Shown: one piece after another, positions 60,833-64,000 of the stretch | Layout of the letters: each line of letters begins with the position of its first letter | Numbering within the stretch: the stretch's first letter is position 1 | Assembly: GCA_001599935.1 (NCBI GenBank) | Contig: BCIJ01000019.1 | Location: 293,296-357,295 of the forward strand | Direction of reading: 5' to 3' | From: Holtermannia corniformis | Taxonomy: Eukaryota > Basidiomycota > Tremellomycetes > Holtermanniales | DNA: 64,000 nucleotides | Position numbers and translations under genes: made by a program | Notes under the pieces: generated by a model | Told to the model about the DNA's origin: nothing | Database searches by the model: none | What the model saw: only the letters and a program-made list of their open reading frames with translations

Positions 60833-61165
60833 CTACCATGGCCCTTTGCTGCTGCGAGCCCACTCGTCACGCTTGTAGATGTCAAAAACAGCGCAAGCAA
60901 CCGCCAATGCACCCTCTTCGGTTGACTGACCGGCGTCCTTGGGCATTTTCGAGTCCACTAACGCTGAAAAGGACGAGTCCCAACCAGTAGAAGGGTGGAT
61001 CCGGTTCACCAAGGTCCGACCGTGCGCTTGAAAGAGGGGCACAACGCGCTGCATAGACTCGATCTTGTTCCGATCCCGGAGGTTGACGTTGTCGAACGAG
61101 CTGATGGTCTGAAAGACTGCGACGTCGATATCAACGGAGCTTGCTTCGAACAGGCTGAGAGACAT
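60833..61165 (-). CDS. Orphan small protein, tandem paralogue B
   Basis: A single exon of 110 residues, MSLSLFEASSVDIDVAVFQT and onward. It aligns along its whole length with the 117-residue protein encoded 291 bp downstream: MQRVVPLFQAHGRTLVNRIH against VLRVAPLFQTHGEALVTALF, then W-S-F, then a C-terminal helix. There are no cysteines or export signals. A TATTTA lies about 60 bp upstream of the ATG. No third copy was found in the gap between them or in the 460 bp upstream. Function unknown; the pair arose by local duplication. Confidence 0.55.
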   Translation of the reverse strand: MSLSLFEASSVDIDVAVFQTISSFDNVNLRDRNKIESMQRVVPLFQAHGRTLVNRIHPSTGWDSSFSALVDSKMPKDAGQSTEEGALAVACAVFDIYKRDEWARSSKGPW

Positions 61166-61627
61166 AATGGTGGAATTGTTACACAGAATATGCTGGCGCT
61201 GTTGGGGCTTTACATCCCGCGAGCAGCGATACGTGTCCTAAATAGAGCAATGCCGGATACCACAGCGAGGTGTCAATCAGCAGCATCCTCGAAATCCCTT
61301 TCACCCACGGATGATCGGTCGTTCAACTCAGCGGGCGCAAGCTGCTTAGAAGCGAGCGTTGCCTGTCACGGTCTCGCTTCCTTCAAAGACGCCGCCCGCG
61401 CCCGGGTCTCATTTAGTACCAAGGAAGCAATGTGTATCCAACTTTGCGAGCATGTCAACTACTTACAACTAATATAGGTGCTCGTCAACGCAAAGTCAGC
61501 GCAAAGTGGTCAGCCAAACCTCTTATCTGTCAACTTTCAAACAAATGACGTGTTGCCATCGTTGCCTCAGGTTCCTGCCGCTGACTTTTTGGAGGTGTAG
61601 ACGACTCGTTGCATCCAAAGGTTCATC
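61166..61627. other. Gap between paralogue B and the SURF6 gene
   Basis: 462-bp divergent promoter region. A plus-strand frame crosses it (60995-61477) but is antisense to paralogue B and shows no domain. Confidence 0.4.
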
Positions 61628-63014
61628 ATGGCCGTCTCTACGACACATACAGACTTGCTAGAGAGCCTGGAAAGGCACAACGAGGCCTTCACATCGCTGC
61701 TCTCGCTGATTCCAGCCAAGTACTATATTGTGCAGGAGAGCACGGAAGATGTGCGTGCTGTATCGCAGGTGGAGGTGAAAATGCGTCGGCTGATGCAGTG
61801 CGCAGGCAAACTCGAAGTGGATGAAGAACAAGAAGAAGCGACCGGTTGAGGAGGTCAAGGAGGGCAAGAAGAAAGCCAAGCGTGAGAAGGTTCGTGCGAT
61901 GTCTCTGATGCCCGCAACGCGTCCCTGATGGTCGTCAGCTGGATCCGGAGAACCAAAAGACTGTGCCAGAGCTGCTAGCAGAGACGGCTTCGTCTGCACC
62001 TGCCCAACCGTTGCAGCCTATGGCGCCGTCAGCATCAATCTCGACACTGCGGAACAAGTTGCATGCAAAGTTGCAATCCTTCCGGTCAAAAGGGGTTGCC
62101 GCTGGCGAGAACGACGACATTGAGAGCCGGGATGAGCTTGAGAACGACGAGCGAAAGCGGCGAGGCGAGATGCGCGATCGGAGACGGACAGAGCGCAAAG
62201 AGGAGCGCCGACGCGAGGCGGAGAAGGGCAAGGGTAAGGCCAAGCCTGCGGACAAGGCTGCGGGTCCCGACAAGACCAAATCCAAGGACGTGACAGTCAA
62301 GCCTGGCAAGGTGCGCAGTGACAAACTGCCCGGCATGACAATGTGCTGACGCTCATACAGACATCCCTGTTTGTACCTGCCTTGCCCCCATTGTCAGCCG
62401 AGTCGTCAACGCCCTCCGTTCCCACCTCCAACGTTACCTTCCCTTCCATCGCTCTCCCTTCCGCGTCATCTTCAAAGCAGGGAAAGCACTCGCTTAAAGT
62501 GTTGTCGAACCCTACGCAAGCCTTGGCTCATCTCGAAAAGCACAAGGACAAGCTGGCGGCTTTGCCCGAGGAGAAGCGCAAGGAGATCGAGGAACGCGAA
62601 CGATGGGAGCGTGCCGAGGCGCGTGCTGGTGGTGAAAAGGTCCGAGATGAGGAGAAGCAGCTCAAGAAGGCTGCCAAGCGGGTAGACAAAGAGAAGCAAA
62701 AGGGTCGCAAAGAATGGTCAGTCGCTGTGAAGGCCTTGCTTACTAGCGTACTAACAATGGTCAGGACGGACCGCAAGATTGCGGCTCAAGCATCGCAAGC
62801 GGCCAAGGCCAAGAAGCGCAACGACAACATTGCTCAGCGGGCCGAAGCCCGGCGGAACAAGCGGCTCGGGATCAAGCCCAAGGCTACCGGTGACAAGGGC
62901 AAGGGCGGGAACAAGAAGCCATACAAAGGCAAGCCGGAGAACAAGCGGCCTGGCTTCGAGGGTGGTCGTGGCGGTGATAAGAAGGGTGGTGACAAGAAGG
63001 GCGGGAAGAAGTGA
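61628..63014 (+). CDS. RRP14: SURF6/Rrp14-like nucleolar ribosome-biogenesis protein
   Basis: Nucleolar protein for early processing of both ribosomal subunits. The start MAVSTTHTDLLESLERHNEA leads to FTSLLSLIPAKYYI. A 37-nt intron joins to SKWMKNKKKRPVEE, like the SKYMKNKKK segment of SURF6. A long Lys/Arg/Glu-rich middle follows (STLRNKLHAKLQSFRSKG), then SLKVLSNPTQALAHLEKHKD and KLAALPEEKRKEIEERERWE. The signature end is AKKRNDNIAQRAEARRNKR, LGIKPK and KRPGFEGGRGGDKKGG. Four introns. Charged composition and the RPGFEG end make the family call secure. Confidence 0.9.
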
Positions 63015-63209
63015 GCGTAGATGGCCTTGTATGTGGTCTTGGCGCTTGCACGCATGTACGCTTTGCTTGATCAGAGCTGAGGGGTTCGCACTGAACACAA
63101 AGTAGGCGCCGTTGGTAGCGTTGCCGTCACAAGGACACCGACATAACCAGTTGCGACATAGATGACTGAAGTACTGCATGCACAAGTCGCCTCGATACGA
63201 CATGCAGGA

Positions 63210-64000
63210 CTACACGTCAAACTTTACACCCTGCGCAAGCACGCCTTTCGCGCCATAGTTGACCGTAGCCTGCCCCGTCAGCCTCCCACCGTGTCATCTA
63301 CTACATCTTACCGAGGACCATCGAACATATTGCTTCCAAGCATCACCCCCGCTTTCACGTCCCCAGCCAGTCGACTTGTTGCCACCGAACGCAGCGCCGA
63401 TCTCAGCGCCATTCGTGCCGACGTTGACATTCGTGATGCCACAATCTGAGCCCGAGGGACCAAGCCATGTCCCGACGTTGCGAATGTTGTTGGTGAACAG
63501 AGATGAAGACAGGCCTTGAGGTACAGCGTTGTTGAGCCTGTGTGGGCAGGTCAACACTATCATGTGGAGTGAGGGGAAGCACACGGACTTGATCGCCTCT
63601 TCAAGAGTCTCGAACTCTGCGACGTAGAGGATTGGTGCGAACACTCTGTTGTTGTACGTTAGCATTCGAGATTGAAGGGGGCAAGAGTGCCTCACTCCTT
63701 CTGCCAGCAGGGATCCTCTACGCTCTTCGGTCGGACCACAACCGGCCAAATCCAGTTACCACCCTGGGCTTCCTCAAAGCCCTCGACGCCGTCCCGGCGT
63801 CCAGACCGTTGTGTTAGGATCTGGCCACCGCGCGACGTCACATCTTGTAGCGCTTCTTCGTATGCAGTGATTGCAGCTGGCGTGTGGATCGGTCCGTTAA
63901 GTGACGAAGGGTCCAGCGGGTCGCCGATTCGGATTCGAGACGAGTCGTCATAGTATGGCAGCAGCATTCTAAGGAACTCCTTGGCGATGGAGCTGTGGAG
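63210..64000 (-). CDS. Aldehyde dehydrogenase family 7 (antiquitin-like), N-terminus outside the window
   Basis: C-terminal third of an NAD+-dependent aldehyde dehydrogenase. It reads [71 protein letters not shown] and [40 protein letters not shown] follows, where ALDH7A1 has [20 protein letters not shown]. The end is [23 protein letters not shown]7 oxidises alpha-aminoadipic semialdehyde and other aldehydes; the substrate here is not known. Four introns in this part. The frame is open at base 64000, so catalytic Cys and the NAD-binding half lie beyond the window. Confidence 0.88.

Noticed and set aside
60995..61477. 160-codon plus-strand frame
   Set aside because: Antisense to paralogue B, whose frame is supported by alignment to paralogue A; no domain.

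Overview
This is gene-dense nuclear DNA from a fungus, most likely a basidiomycete with a compact genome. Nearly every gene is cut by several introns of about 35-60 nt with GTAAGT/GTGAGT-like donors and a CTGAC or CTCAC branch site just before the acceptor. Intergenic gaps are mostly 0-700 bp. The proteins resemble basidiomycete versions (hexokinase N-terminus, NIPA transporter, AEC carrier). The genus cannot be fixed from sequence alone. No mobile element, tRNA, rRNA or CRISPR array was found. There are two N bases, at 9745 and 13050.

Layout, left to right. 0-8.6 kb: the 3'-truncated start of a DCAF4/WDR21-like WD40 gene (-), two Ser-rich hypothetical genes (+), the PP2C phosphatase PTC1 (-), a 1.4 kb stretch with no visible gene, a small hypothetical gene (-) and a secreted Ser/Thr/Cys-rich wall-type protein (-). 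8.9-16 kb: a retropepsin-fold protein without catalytic Asp (-), SAGA subunit SPT8 (+), a p24 cargo receptor (-), splicing factor SF3B6 (+) and a small hypothetical gene (-). 16-25 kb: an AEC/PIN-like carrier (-) and a 6.3 kb SNF2-RING protein of the SHPRH/IRC20 type (-). 25-36 kb: a NIPA-like Mg2+ transporter (+), the mitochondrial ribosome GTPase MTG2 (-) and the 7.2 kb cohesin loader SCC2 (-). 37-44 kb: UDP-glucose 4-epimerase (+), the E2 enzyme RAD6 (+), a small Cys-containing gene (-) and a GH1 beta-glucosidase (+). 44-53 kb: a single-pass surface protein (-), hexokinase (-), a tiny gene just upstream of it (-), an AAA ATPase with a signal sequence (-) and mitoribosomal MRP51 (-). 54-64 kb: a DOA4/USP8-like deubiquitinase (-), a VanZ-like membrane protein (+), two tandem small paralogues of no recognised family (-), SURF6/RRP14 (+) and a 5'-truncated ALDH7 (-).

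The genes do not form one pathway or biosynthetic cluster; most are conserved housekeeping genes. Two loose themes are visible. One is ubiquitin and chromosome maintenance: RAD6, the SHPRH-like RING translocase, the DOA4-like protease, the cohesin loader and SAGA Spt8. The other is sugar metabolism: epimerase, beta-glucosidase and hexokinase. The epimerase and hexokinase are also the only two genes seen with introns of about 700-800 nt. The best candidates for undescribed biology are the tandem small-protein pair at 60.2-61.2 kb, the non-catalytic retropepsin-fold protein, the triple E-box cluster at 58.8-58.9 kb, the two long introns, and the small gene packed against the hexokinase start.
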